Below are positions 35,503 to 43,793 of a stretch of 64,000 bases of DNA, in pieces. Where the stretch lies: the NCBI GenBank assembly GCA_023387735.1, contig JAEWHP010000049.1:186001-250000 (forward strand). Direction: 5' to 3'. Below the pieces are notes generated by a model. It ran no database searches and was not told where the DNA came from. It saw only the letters and a list, made by a program, of their open reading frames with translations. The position numbers and the translations under genes were made by a program. Numbering within the stretch: the first letter of the stretch is position 1; every line of letters starts with the position of its first letter. Origin of the DNA: Pseudomonadota bacterium. Its GTDB lineage: Bacteria; Pseudomonadota; Alphaproteobacteria; Rhizobiales; Xanthobacteraceae.

Positions 35503-37665
35503 ATGGTGAAACCACGCGTCGGGCCACGGCATCCCCGGCTTGCGAATGCGGGCTTCCGTCTCACGCGACGGCTCGCCGAGTGGAGCATGGCCCGCATCGG
35601 CTTCCACCGCCTCGACAGCGAATTCGCGCGCCGGACGATCGTTTCCATCAGGGAGCGCCTGGAGCGCGGCGAGACCGTTTATGTGCTGGGCTTCGCCGCG
35701 TCAGGCACGCACAATACCGGCGTCGCGCTGGTCGAGATCACGCAGGCCGGCGGACCGCGCATCATCGTCAACAATGAGGAAGAGCGCTTCTCCGGCGAGA
35801 AGCACACGACCGAATATCCGCGGCGGTCGATCGACGCGATGGTCGAACAATTGCGCGCGATCGGACGCGACGTCGGCGATATCGCCGCGATCGTCACGAC
35901 GTGGGACTATCCGCTGCTGTTCGGAACGCTGGCGCGAACCGTGCTCGAGGAAGCGCCCGCCAGCCTGAAGCTGCTGGTCAGCGCGCAGACGCCGGCCGTC
36001 GACCGCCGCCGCCTGGATCAGATGCGGCGGACGCCGCGGCTGCTCGCCAGGCAGTTCGGCCTCGACAAACCGTTGCCGCTGATCTGCATGCCGCATCACG
36101 ACAACCACGCCTGGTTTTCGTTTGCCGCCTCGCCCTTTGCCGACAGCACCGAGCCGGTCGCGATCGCCGTACTCGACGGCACCGGCGACCAGGGCTCGGT
36201 CTCCCTCTATGTCGCCAAGGATGGCGCAATGCGCCAGATCTACTGCAATGACAGCGTGTTCGATTCACTCGGCGCGTTCTACAGCGTGATCTCGTCGACC
36301 CAGGGCGGCTGGACCTGGCTCTCCAGCGAGGGCCGCTACATGGGCGCAGCCGCCTGGGGCGACATGAACCGCGCCACCAATCCCTATTATGCGCGGCTCA
36401 GGCAGGTCCTTCATTTCGGCGCAGGTGGAGAAATCAGGCTCAACCGCGCGATGGGCAATTGGTGCAGCGATCCGTTCGAGAATCCGTACCATCCCGCGCT
36501 GATCGAAATCCTGGGCGAACCGCTGAAGCCCGAACAATTGTGGAATCCGGATGCGGTGCTGCGCGTGGAAGATATCCATCATCGCCCCGACACCAAGGAT
36601 CGCCTCGACAAGGCGGCGGCGACGCAGCTCGTGTTCGAGGATGCGCTGATCCATATCGTCGATCATCTGTTGCGCGCGACCTCCGCTCGCCGCCTGGTGC
36701 TGACCGGCGGCGTCGCCCTGAATGCGCTGGCCAACATGCGGCTGCTGGAGCATTTCGACGAGGCATGGTTTGCAGCCGCGCAGCAGCGCAATGCGCGGCT
36801 GCATCTGTGGGTGCCGCCGGTGCCCGGCGATCCCGGCGTGCCGATCGGCTCGGCATGGTTGCTGGCGCACATGGCGGGAGCACCGCGCGGCGCGCCAATG
36901 ACCCACGCGTTCTATTGCGGCACGCCGCCGTCGACGGCCGATATCGCCGCGGCGCTGGATGCCGATGACGTCGCTTCCCAGCCTATCGGCAATATCTCGA
37001 CGCCGGAAGGCCGTGAGGCCATTGCCGACCTGATGGCGTACATGGTTTCGCAGAACGGCGTCATTGCGCTCTATCAGGGCCCAGCGGAAACCGGCCCGCG
37101 CGCCCTCGGCCACCGCTCGATCCTGGCCAATCCCTGCAATCCCGATGCGCGCGAAGCGCTGAACGAGCGCGTCAAATACCGCGAGGCCATCCGTCCGCTG
37201 GCGCCGATGGCAACGCTCGAAGCGGCACAGCAATATTTCGAGCTGGAGCCGGGCGCGTCCGACGCCGACTACAACGCCTATAATTACATGGTGCTGACGG
37301 CGCATTCGAAGCCGGGCGCGCGCGAAAAGATCCCCGCCGTGGTTCACGCCGACGGCACCGGCCGGATCCAGATCGTACGCGCGAAAGCCGATCCCCTCAC
37401 CTACGCCTATCTGAAGGCGCTCGGCCGCCGCATCGGTGTCGAGATGTCGGTGAACACCTCCTTCAATGTTGCAGGACCGATCGCACAAACGCCGCAGCAG
37501 GCGATCGACACGCTGCGCCGCTCCAAGGGCCTCGACGCCGTGGTGCTGGTCGCCGGCGATGGTTCGGTCACCGCCGCGTGGCATGGCGGCGAGCGCGACA
37601 GCGGAAGGTTTTCGGGGTGGTACGCGGCCTGGAAAGCCAGGGATAGCCCGTCGTCCCGGCCTTGA
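35503..37665 (+). CDS. O-carbamoyltransferase, NodU/CmcH family
   Basis: 720 residues from ATG 35503. The N-terminal Kae1-like (ASKHA) domain carries YVLGFAASGTHNTGVALVEI, the metal-binding PHHDNHAWF (His198, His199, Asp200, His202) and LDGTGDQGSVSLY. The C-terminal Carbam_trans_C domain (from about residue 495) has VIALYQGPAETGPRALGHRSILANP and VNTSFNVAGPIAQTP. Known members (NodU, CmcH, TobZ) transfer carbamoyl groups from carbamoyl phosphate to sugars or antibiotic scaffolds via carbamoyl-adenylate. No nod, glycosyltransferase or biosynthesis genes lie beside it, so the acceptor is unknown. The last residues (PSSRP) and the stop fall inside a palindromic repeat. Confidence 0.88.
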   Translation: MVKPRVGPRHPRLANAGFRLTRRLAEWSMARIGFHRLDSEFARRTIVSIRERLERGETVYVLGFAASGTHNTGVALVEITQAGGPRIIVNNEEERFSGEKHTTEYPRRSIDAMVEQLRAIGRDVGDIAAIVTTWDYPLLFGTLARTVLEEAPASLKLLVSAQTPAVDRRRLDQMRRTPRLLARQFGLDKPLPLICMPHHDNHAWFSFAASPFADSTEPVAIAVLDGTGDQGSVSLYVAKDGAMRQIYCNDSVFDSLGAFYSVISSTQGGWTWLSSEGRYMGAAAWGDMNRATNPYYARLRQVLHFGAGGEIRLNRAMGNWCSDPFENPYHPALIEILGEPLKPEQLWNPDAVLRVEDIHHRPDTKDRLDKAAATQLVFEDALIHIVDHLLRATSARRLVLTGGVALNALANMRLLEHFDEAWFAAAQQRNARLHLWVPPVPGDPGVPIGSAWLLAHMAGAPRGAPMTHAFYCGTPPSTADIAAALDADDVASQPIGNISTPEGREAIADLMAYMVSQNGVIALYQGPAETGPRALGHRSILANPCNPDAREALNERVKYREAIRPLAPMATLEAAQQYFELEPGASDADYNAYNYMVLTAHSKPGAREKIPAVVHADGTGRIQIVRAKADPLTYAYLKALGRRIGVEMSVNTSFNVAGPIAQTPQQAIDTLRRSKGLDAVVLVAGDGSVTAAWHGGERDSGRFSGWYAAWKARDSPSSRP

Positions 37666-37863
37666 GCCGGGACCCCAACGCGAGCGCAATTGCGCTCATC
37701 GCGGCGCCGCGGCTTCTCGGGTTAACACAGGCGTCAGATACCTGCTGTAAGCAACAACGGCCGCGGCGTATGGGTCCCCTAGGTTCACAAACGAAGTGCA
37801 ACACTTCCTGCAGGAGGTGTTGCCATGGGGCGGAATTACGACCCGGCCTTCGCCGGGACGACG
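37649..37863. repeat. 215-bp repeat element with 12-bp perfect terminal inverted repeats
   Basis: CGTCGTCCCGGC at 37649-37660 is exactly inverted as GCCGGGACGACG at 37852-37863. Inside, CAACACTTCCTGCAGGAGGTGTTG at 37799-37822 is a near-perfect 24-base dyad (one T-G position). The outer arms look like the common CCCGGCC intergenic repeats of Bradyrhizobium. No open frame of note inside. The left arm holds the carbamoyltransferase stop codon; the right arm ends 8 bases before the DMT transporter stop. I see no target duplication. Confidence 0.65.
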
Positions 37864-37870
37864 AGGAAAG

Positions 37871-38800
37871 TCATCGCAACGAGCGGAAGCTCCGTCTCCG
37901 CTGAAAGAGCTTCAACACGCGCCCGTCAATCACGAGCAACGCGCTGCCGATCACGAGCGCGCCTGCGATCTCGCGCGCCGAGATTTTCTCGCCGAGCACC
38001 AGAACCCCCAGCAGAATTGCCGTCACGGGAATCAGCAACGTCACCAGCATGACGTTGGTCGCGCCCGAGCGCCGCAGGATTTGAAAGAACACGATGTAGG
38101 CAAACGCGGTCGACAATGCCGCGAGGCCGATCACGGCAAGCCACGTCGTCGCTCCCGGCATCGGCAATTGCCACGGACGCTCGACGAGCCCCGCGACAAC
38201 GGTCATCATCGCGGCCGAGGCCAGCAACTGGAACGTCGCGGTACCGAGCGGCGGCGAGTTCGACAGAAAGCGTCGGGCCAGCAGTGCCGACAATCCGTAA
38301 CTGAACGCGGCAGCGAGACAGAGCAGAATGCCGAGGCCCTGCTCGCTCTCCCACCCGAACGCGCCGCCCTGCAGAATGATCACGCCGATCAAGCCCGCGA
38401 CCACGCCCGCAATCCGCCGCACATGCAGCTTCTCCTCACCCGCCACCGCCATCACGACGACCGTGAACAGCGGCGTCGTGGCGTTGAGGATCGAGGCCAG
38501 TCCGGAGGGAACATAGGTCTGGCCCATCACGACGAGCGAGAACGGCAGCACGTTGTTGAACAGTCCAATCGCAACGTACGGCGCCCAGCCGGACAGGCTG
38601 TCCGGGAAACGGACCTTGTATAGCCGCAACAGCGGCAACAGAAACAGCGCGGCAAGCGTCACGCGCAGGAACACCACCGTCAGCGGCGGCAGTTCCTTCA
38701 GTATCACGCCATTGAAAAAGAACGAGCCGCCCCACAGGATCGAGAGCAGGCCGAGCAGCGACCAGTCGCGGGCGTCGATCGAGGTGTCGTTTGCGGCCAT
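37871..38800 (-). CDS. DMT-superfamily (EamA) permease
   Basis: 309 residues with ten hydrophobic segments in two EamA repeats. The first begins WSLLGLLSILWGGSFFFNGVIL, the second about residue 152 (GILLCLAAAFSYGLSALLARRF). The terminal repeat LLIPVTAILLGVLVLGEKISAREIAGALVIG is typical. Members export metabolites or amino acids; substrate unknown. Inner membrane. It is the last gene in a leftward series after the dehydrogenase gene, 72 bases behind it. Confidence 0.88.
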   Translation of the reverse strand: MAANDTSIDARDWSLLGLLSILWGGSFFFNGVILKELPPLTVVFLRVTLAALFLLPLLRLYKVRFPDSLSGWAPYVAIGLFNNVLPFSLVVMGQTYVPSGLASILNATTPLFTVVVMAVAGEEKLHVRRIAGVVAGLIGVIILQGGAFGWESEQGLGILLCLAAAFSYGLSALLARRFLSNSPPLGTATFQLLASAAMMTVVAGLVERPWQLPMPGATTWLAVIGLAALSTAFAYIVFFQILRRSGATNVMLVTLLIPVTAILLGVLVLGEKISAREIAGALVIGSALLVIDGRVLKLFQRRRSFRSLR

Positions 38801-38872
38801 GGCGGTTTATATCTACGAACACGCCGCTTTATTCCGCTGGGCCCGACATGCCCACCCGATTTCCGACTGCGC

Positions 38873-39745
38873 TTATTTCGGCCGCGAGACGATCTCGATC
38901 ATCCGGCCTTCGTCTTCGTCGGGCATCTCGGCTTTCGCGCGCGCGTAGGCCTCGACCGCGGCACGCCCGAGCAGCGGGGCGTCTGGCAGCAACGTCTCCG
39001 CCAGTTTCACCGCGTAGGCAGCGTCCTTGTGGCGAAGCGCCGATGTAAACGATGCGCCGGTGAAATCGCGCGCCACCATGCGCTTCGAGTGGCGGATGAC
39101 TTGCGGGCTTGCCACCGCGCCGGTCGCCATTGCTTCCGCCACCAGGTTCATGTCGAGTCCGGCCTGTTCGGCCATGGCGATGCCCTCGGCGAGGCTCGCG
39201 ATCTGCACCGCGCCCATCAGGTTGTTGATCAGCTTGTAGACCGTGCCGGTACCGACCGCGCCGAAGTGCCTGATCGTATCGCCGATCGGTGCGAGATACG
39301 GCCTGGCTTGTTCCAGATCCGCCACGTCGGCGCCAACAAGCAACGTCAGCTTTCCCGCCGCCGCGGCCTGCGGCAGGCCGGTGACGGGACAATCGATATA
39401 AACGAGCCCGCGACCGCGCAGTTCGCACGCCATGTCGAGCGCGTGCTGGTGCGACACCGTCGAACATTCGATCGCGAGGCTGCCCGCTTTCATCGTCGCA
39501 GCCGCGCCGTTCTCGCCGAGCCAGACGGATCGCGACGCCTCATCGTCGGCGACCATCGTCACGACGGCATCGGCGCCATCGGCAGCCTCGGCCGGCGACG
39601 CAACCCAGCGTGCGCCGCGCGCGATCAGGTCTTCCGCTTTTGCCTTGCTGCGATTCCAGACTGCGACGTCGAAACCCGCATCGAGATAGCGGCCGGCCAT
39701 GCCATGGCCCATCCGCCCGAGCCCGATGAAGCCGACCTTTGCCAT
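38873..39745 (-). CDS. NAD(P)-dependent oxidoreductase, 3-hydroxyisobutyrate dehydrogenase family
   Basis: 290 residues. N-terminal Rossmann motif VGFIGLGRMGHGMAGRYLDAGFDVAVWNRS, substrate loop DCPVTGLPQAAAAGKLTLLVGA (DAPVSGG equivalent), catalytic Lys in NNLMGAVQIASLAEG-type segment preceded by TGTVYKLINN. Members oxidise or reduce beta-hydroxy acids (3-hydroxyisobutyrate, tartronate semialdehyde, glyoxylate). Specificity is not decidable. It starts four bases after the prfB stop, so the two are almost certainly co-transcribed. Confidence 0.9.
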   Translation of the reverse strand: MAKVGFIGLGRMGHGMAGRYLDAGFDVAVWNRSKAKAEDLIARGARWVASPAEAADGADAVVTMVADDEASRSVWLGENGAAATMKAGSLAIECSTVSHQHALDMACELRGRGLVYIDCPVTGLPQAAAAGKLTLLVGADVADLEQARPYLAPIGDTIRHFGAVGTGTVYKLINNLMGAVQIASLAEGIAMAEQAGLDMNLVAEAMATGAVASPQVIRHSKRMVARDFTGASFTSALRHKDAAYAVKLAETLLPDAPLLGRAAVEAYARAKAEMPDEDEGRMIEIVSRPK

Positions 39746-39749
39746 GACG

Positions 39750-40881
39750 TTAGTCCACGTCCTCGACCTGGCCGGGCGCGGTGCCGAACGCGCGCTGCGC
39801 CAGCGTCGCCGCCATGAACTCGTCGAGATCGCCGTCGAGCACGCCTGATGTATCCGAGGTCTGCACGCCGGTGCGCAGGTCCTTCACCATCTGATAGGGC
39901 TGCAGCACGTAGGAGCGGATCTGGTGGCCCCAGCCGATGTCGGTCTTGGCGGCCTGGTCGGCGGCGGCCTGCTCCTCGCGCTTCTTCAGTTCGATCTCGT
40001 AGAGCCGCGCGCGCAGCATGTCCCAGGCTTGCGCGCGGTTCTTGTGCTGGGAGCGGCCGGCCTGACAGACGACAGCGACGCCCGTCGGGATGTGCGTGAG
40101 CCGCACGGCGGATTCGGTCTTGTTGACGTGCTGGCCGCCGGCGCCGCCCGAGCGCATGGTGTCGGTGCGCACGTCGGATTCCTTGATGTCGATCTTGATG
40201 GAGTCGTCGACGACGGGAAAAATCGCGACCGACGAGAACGAGGTGTGGCGGCGCGCGTTGGAATCGTATGGCGAGATTCGCACCAGTCGATGCACGCCCG
40301 CCTCGGTCTTCAGCCAGCCATAGGCGTTGTGACCAGAGATCAGAATGGTGGCGGACTTGATGCCGGCTTCCTCGCCCTGGGTCTCTTCGAGATATTCGAT
40401 CTTGAAGCCGTGCTTCTCGGCCCAGCGCGTGTACATGCGCAGCAGCATCTCGGCCCAGTCCTGGCTTTCGGTGCCGCCCGCGCCGGCATGGACCTCGAGA
40501 TAGGAATCGAACTTGTCGGCCTCGCCGGACAGCAGCGCTTCGAGTTCGCGACGGGCGACTTCCTTCTTCAGGGCCTTCAGCGCGTTCTCGGCTTCGGTCA
40601 CGACGCCTTCATCGTTCTCGGCCTCGCCGAGTCCGATCATCTCGACATTGTCGCTGAGCTCGCGCTCGACCTTGCCGATGCCGGCGAGCGCATCCTCCAG
40701 CGAGGTGCGCTCCTGCATCAGCTTCTGGGCCTTCTGGGGATCGTTCCAGAGATTGGGATCTTCGGCGAGCTTGTTCAGCTCGGCGAGGCGAGCCGTTGAT
40801 TTCTCGACGTCAAAGATGCCTCCTCAGCAGCCCGACTGACTGCTTGATCTCTTCAACGAGGCGTTCGACTTCGGCGCGCAT
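39750..40881 (-). CDS. prfB: Peptide chain release factor 2, programmed +1 frameshift
   Basis: The gene begins at ATG 40881 and encodes MRAEVERLVEEIKQSVGLLRRHL before an in-frame TGA at 40812-40810. The site AGGAGG-CAT-CTT-TGA-C is the classical RF2 autoregulatory frameshift; skipping one base continues as DVEKSTARLAELNKL and gives 376 residues. The GGQ catalytic motif is in SGGAGGQHVNKTES. The tripeptide anticodon position reads SPY (RISPYDSNARRHTS) rather than the enterobacterial SPF. RF2 terminates at UGA and UAA; low RF2 lets ribosomes shift and make more. A simple ATG-to-stop reading would miss the first 55 codons. Confidence 0.96.
40809..40824 (-). promoter_or_regulatory. prfB: RF2 recoding site: internal SD plus CTTTGAC
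   Basis: On the minus strand AGGAGG (complement of 40819-40824) is followed by CAT and then CTTTGAC (complement of 40809-40815). The spacing from the SD-like element to the slippery CTT is the same as in Escherichia coli. The shift is from CTT-TGA to T-GAC. Confidence 0.95.
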
Positions 40882-41014
40882 GGTCTCTCTGATCTGCGGT
40901 GACAACCGCTACTGAATAGTTGGCCCGCATTCTGCGTGAATCAGAACCGGCTCAGACTTGCTTGACGGCTCGGATGTAGCGGCGCACGCCGCAAAGCGCA
41001 ACCGGCCGGCGGAG

Positions 41015-43552
41015 CTAGTAGAGCCCGCCGGGACGCATGATGTTGCCGCCGACGTCGGGTTGATACCCTTGCTGATATCCTTGTTGATAGCCCTGCTGGT
41101 ACCCCGGCGGGTATCCCTGCGGCGCACGTCCATCCATGTCGGCGACCCCGATGACGCTGTAATTGTCCGGCGGCGCCGTGCCCGGCTTGAACGCTTCCAG
41201 GATGGTTCGGCCGCCCTCGCCCGGACCGACCCGCATGCCGCTCTTGGCATCGACGCGAACAAGCTTGATGCCGGCGGGAACCTTGAACGGGATCGCTGGC
41301 TTGTCGGCGAGCGCGAGCTTGAGGAAGTCCTTGGCGATCGGCGCGGCCAGATGACCGCCGGTCATGCCGCGGCCGAGATTGCGCGGCTTGTCGAAGCCGA
41401 CATAGATGCCGACGACGAGGTCCGGCGAGAAGCCGATGAACCACGCGTCCTTTTCATCGTTGGTGGTGCCGGTCTTGCCTGCGATCGGCTTGCCGACTTC
41501 CTTGAGCACGGTCGCGGTGCCGGCCTGCACCACATATTCCATCATCGAGGTGATCTGGTAGGCCGTCATCGGGTCGAGCACCTGCTCGCGGCGGTCGACC
41601 AGTTGCGGCTCGGGCTGATTCTTCCAGCCGCCGGGCGCATCGCAGCCGCGGCATTCGCGGGCGTCATGCTTGAAGATGGTACGGCCGTAGCGGTCCTGGA
41701 TACGGTCGATCAGCGTCGGCTTCACGCGGCGGCCGCCATTGGCGAACATCGAGTAGGCCGTGACCATCCGCATGACGGTGGTTTCGCCGGCGCCGAGCGC
41801 GTACGACAAATAATTCGGCAGTTCGTCATAGACGCCGAAGCGCTTCGAATACTCGCCGATCAGCGGCATGCCGACGTCCTGCGCCAGTCGCACCGTCACC
41901 GTGTTGAGCGATTGCCGCAGCGCGTTGCGCAGCGTCGTCGGTCCGCCGTATTTGCCGGACGAATAGTTTTCCGGACGCCACGTGCCGGCGCCCTGCCCCT
42001 GGTCGATTTCGATCGGCGCGTCGACCACGACGGTCGAGGGCGTATAGCCGTTGTCCATCGCCGCCGAATAGACCAGCGGCTTGAACGACGAGCCCGGCTG
42101 CCGATAGGCCTGTGTTGCCCGGTTGAACTGGCTTTGGTCGAACGAGAAGCCGCCGACCATCGCCAGCACGCGGCCGGTCCACGGGTCCATCGCCACCATC
42201 GCGCCGGACACCTCCGGCAACTGCCGCAGGCGGTACTGGCCTTCGACCTGCTTGCCTTCCTTGTCGAACAGCGGATCGGCATAGATCACATCGCCCGGCG
42301 ACAGCACCTGCGCGACGGAATTCGGCACCTTGCCCCTGGAAGGCCCGGAAGCCGCCTTGGCCCACCGCACACCATCAAGCGTGACGATCCCGGTCTGCCT
42401 GACCTTGCTGACGGCGCCACCGAGTTCGCGGCCCGGCTGGAAGCCGATCCGCGCCGACTGGTCGGATGTCTCCAGCACCACCGCCATCCGCCAGGGCGAG
42501 ATATCGCCGAGCGCCTTGACGTCGGCGAGCTTGACGCCCCAATCGCCTGAAATGTCGAGCTTGCTCACGGGTCCACGCCAGCCCTGGGCCTCGTCATACC
42601 TGACGAGACCGGCCACCATCGACTTGCGCGCCATCACCTGCATCTTGGGATCGAGCGTGGAGCGGACCGACAATCCGCCTTCGTACAGCTTCTTCTCGCC
42701 GTAGCGCTCGAAAATGTCGCGGCGGACTTCCTCGGCAAAATACTCGCCGGCGAAGATATGCGCACCGTTGCCGCGGCTGGTGACGCTGAGCTGTTCCTTG
42801 CGCGCCTTGTCGGCGTCGGCCTGCTTGATCCAGCCGTTTTCGACGAGGCGGTCGACCACGTAGTTGCGCCGCTCGACCGCACGGTCGCGGTTGCGGACCG
42901 GATGCAGCGCGGCCGGCGCCTTCGGCAGCGCCGCCAGGTACGAGGCTTCTGCGATCGTGAGTTCGTTCACCGATTTGTCGAAATAGACCAGCGATGCAGC
43001 CGCGATGCCGTAGGCGCCGAGACCGAGATAGATTTCGTTGAGGTAGAGTTCGAGAATGCGGTCCTTCGAATAGGCTCGCTCGATACGCATCGCCAGCAAG
43101 GCTTCCTTGATCTTGCGGGTGAACGAGACCTCGTTGGTCAGAAGGAAGTTCTTCGCGACCTGCTGTGTGATCGTCGAGGCGCCCTGCGGACGGCGATTGG
43201 AGCCGAGATTCTGCGCGTACAAAACGGCGGCGCGCGCCATGCCGGTGAAGTCGATGCCGCCATGCTCGTAGAAGTTCTTGTCTTCGGCGGCGAGGAACGC
43301 GTTGATGACCAGCTTCGGAACCGCCTGGATCGGCAGATAGAGGCGGCGCTCCTTGGAGTATTCGCCGAGCAGCGCGCCATCCGACGCGTGGACGCGCGTC
43401 ATGACAGGCGGCTCGTAATCCTGAAGCTGCGAATAGTCCGGCAAGTCCTTGGAGAAATGCCAGATCGCGCCGGCGACGCCGGCAACGCCCACGAGGAACA
43501 CGACGGTTCCGGCGGCAAACAGGAAACCAAAAAACCGGACGAGCAAGCGCAT
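41015..43552 (-). CDS. mrcA: Penicillin-binding protein 1A (bifunctional)
   Basis: 845 residues. Signal anchor at 5-33 (VRFFGFLFAAGTVVFLVGVAGVAGAIWHF). Glycosyltransferase domain GT51 with catalytic Glu90 in AAEDKNFYEHGGID and TQQVAKNFLL. Transpeptidase domain with the nucleophile Ser488 in SSFK (SxxK, Lys491) and KTGT at 693-696. Polymerises and cross-links peptidoglycan in the periplasm. The C-terminus carries a short tandem GYQQ repeat encoded by 12-bp units. Upstream and co-directional with prfB (gap about 130 bases); amiC is the preceding gene. Confidence 0.95.
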   Translation of the reverse strand: MRLLVRFFGFLFAAGTVVFLVGVAGVAGAIWHFSKDLPDYSQLQDYEPPVMTRVHASDGALLGEYSKERRLYLPIQAVPKLVINAFLAAEDKNFYEHGGIDFTGMARAAVLYAQNLGSNRRPQGASTITQQVAKNFLLTNEVSFTRKIKEALLAMRIERAYSKDRILELYLNEIYLGLGAYGIAAASLVYFDKSVNELTIAEASYLAALPKAPAALHPVRNRDRAVERRNYVVDRLVENGWIKQADADKARKEQLSVTSRGNGAHIFAGEYFAEEVRRDIFERYGEKKLYEGGLSVRSTLDPKMQVMARKSMVAGLVRYDEAQGWRGPVSKLDISGDWGVKLADVKALGDISPWRMAVVLETSDQSARIGFQPGRELGGAVSKVRQTGIVTLDGVRWAKAASGPSRGKVPNSVAQVLSPGDVIYADPLFDKEGKQVEGQYRLRQLPEVSGAMVAMDPWTGRVLAMVGGFSFDQSQFNRATQAYRQPGSSFKPLVYSAAMDNGYTPSTVVVDAPIEIDQGQGAGTWRPENYSSGKYGGPTTLRNALRQSLNTVTVRLAQDVGMPLIGEYSKRFGVYDELPNYLSYALGAGETTVMRMVTAYSMFANGGRRVKPTLIDRIQDRYGRTIFKHDARECRGCDAPGGWKNQPEPQLVDRREQVLDPMTAYQITSMMEYVVQAGTATVLKEVGKPIAGKTGTTNDEKDAWFIGFSPDLVVGIYVGFDKPRNLGRGMTGGHLAAPIAKDFLKLALADKPAIPFKVPAGIKLVRVDAKSGMRVGPGEGGRTILEAFKPGTAPPDNYSVIGVADMDGRAPQGYPPGYQQGYQQGYQQGYQPDVGGNIMRPGGLY
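41060..41121 (-). repeat. mrcA: 12-bp coding tandem repeat in the PBP1A tail
   Basis: About five degenerate copies of a 12-base unit encode GYPP-GYQQ-GYQQ-GYQQ-GYQP near the C-terminus of PBP1A. Third positions differ between copies, so it is not a very recent slippage product. Confidence 0.75.
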
Positions 43553-43793
43553 TATCGAAGTTCCGTTTCAAACCTGTGCGGCGATAGCTGCGGCATCTGT
43601 CCTAGCACGGCAATCCCGCCCAACGGGCCACCGTTACGCGATCGAACAAAAAAGGGGCCAGCGGACAATATTGCCCGATTCCGAAGACCCTACGGTATTT
43701 TTCTATAGCGTTGTCGCTGTGGCCAAACTAGGGCTTGGGATACTTTATGGTCCGCTTTTCACTCAACTTTTGCGGCAGTGCCCATTCGAATTT

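Noticed and set aside
36265..37689. A 474-codon minus frame opposite the carbamoyltransferase
   Set aside because: Arg/His-rich shadow without motifs; the plus-strand protein has full family signatures.
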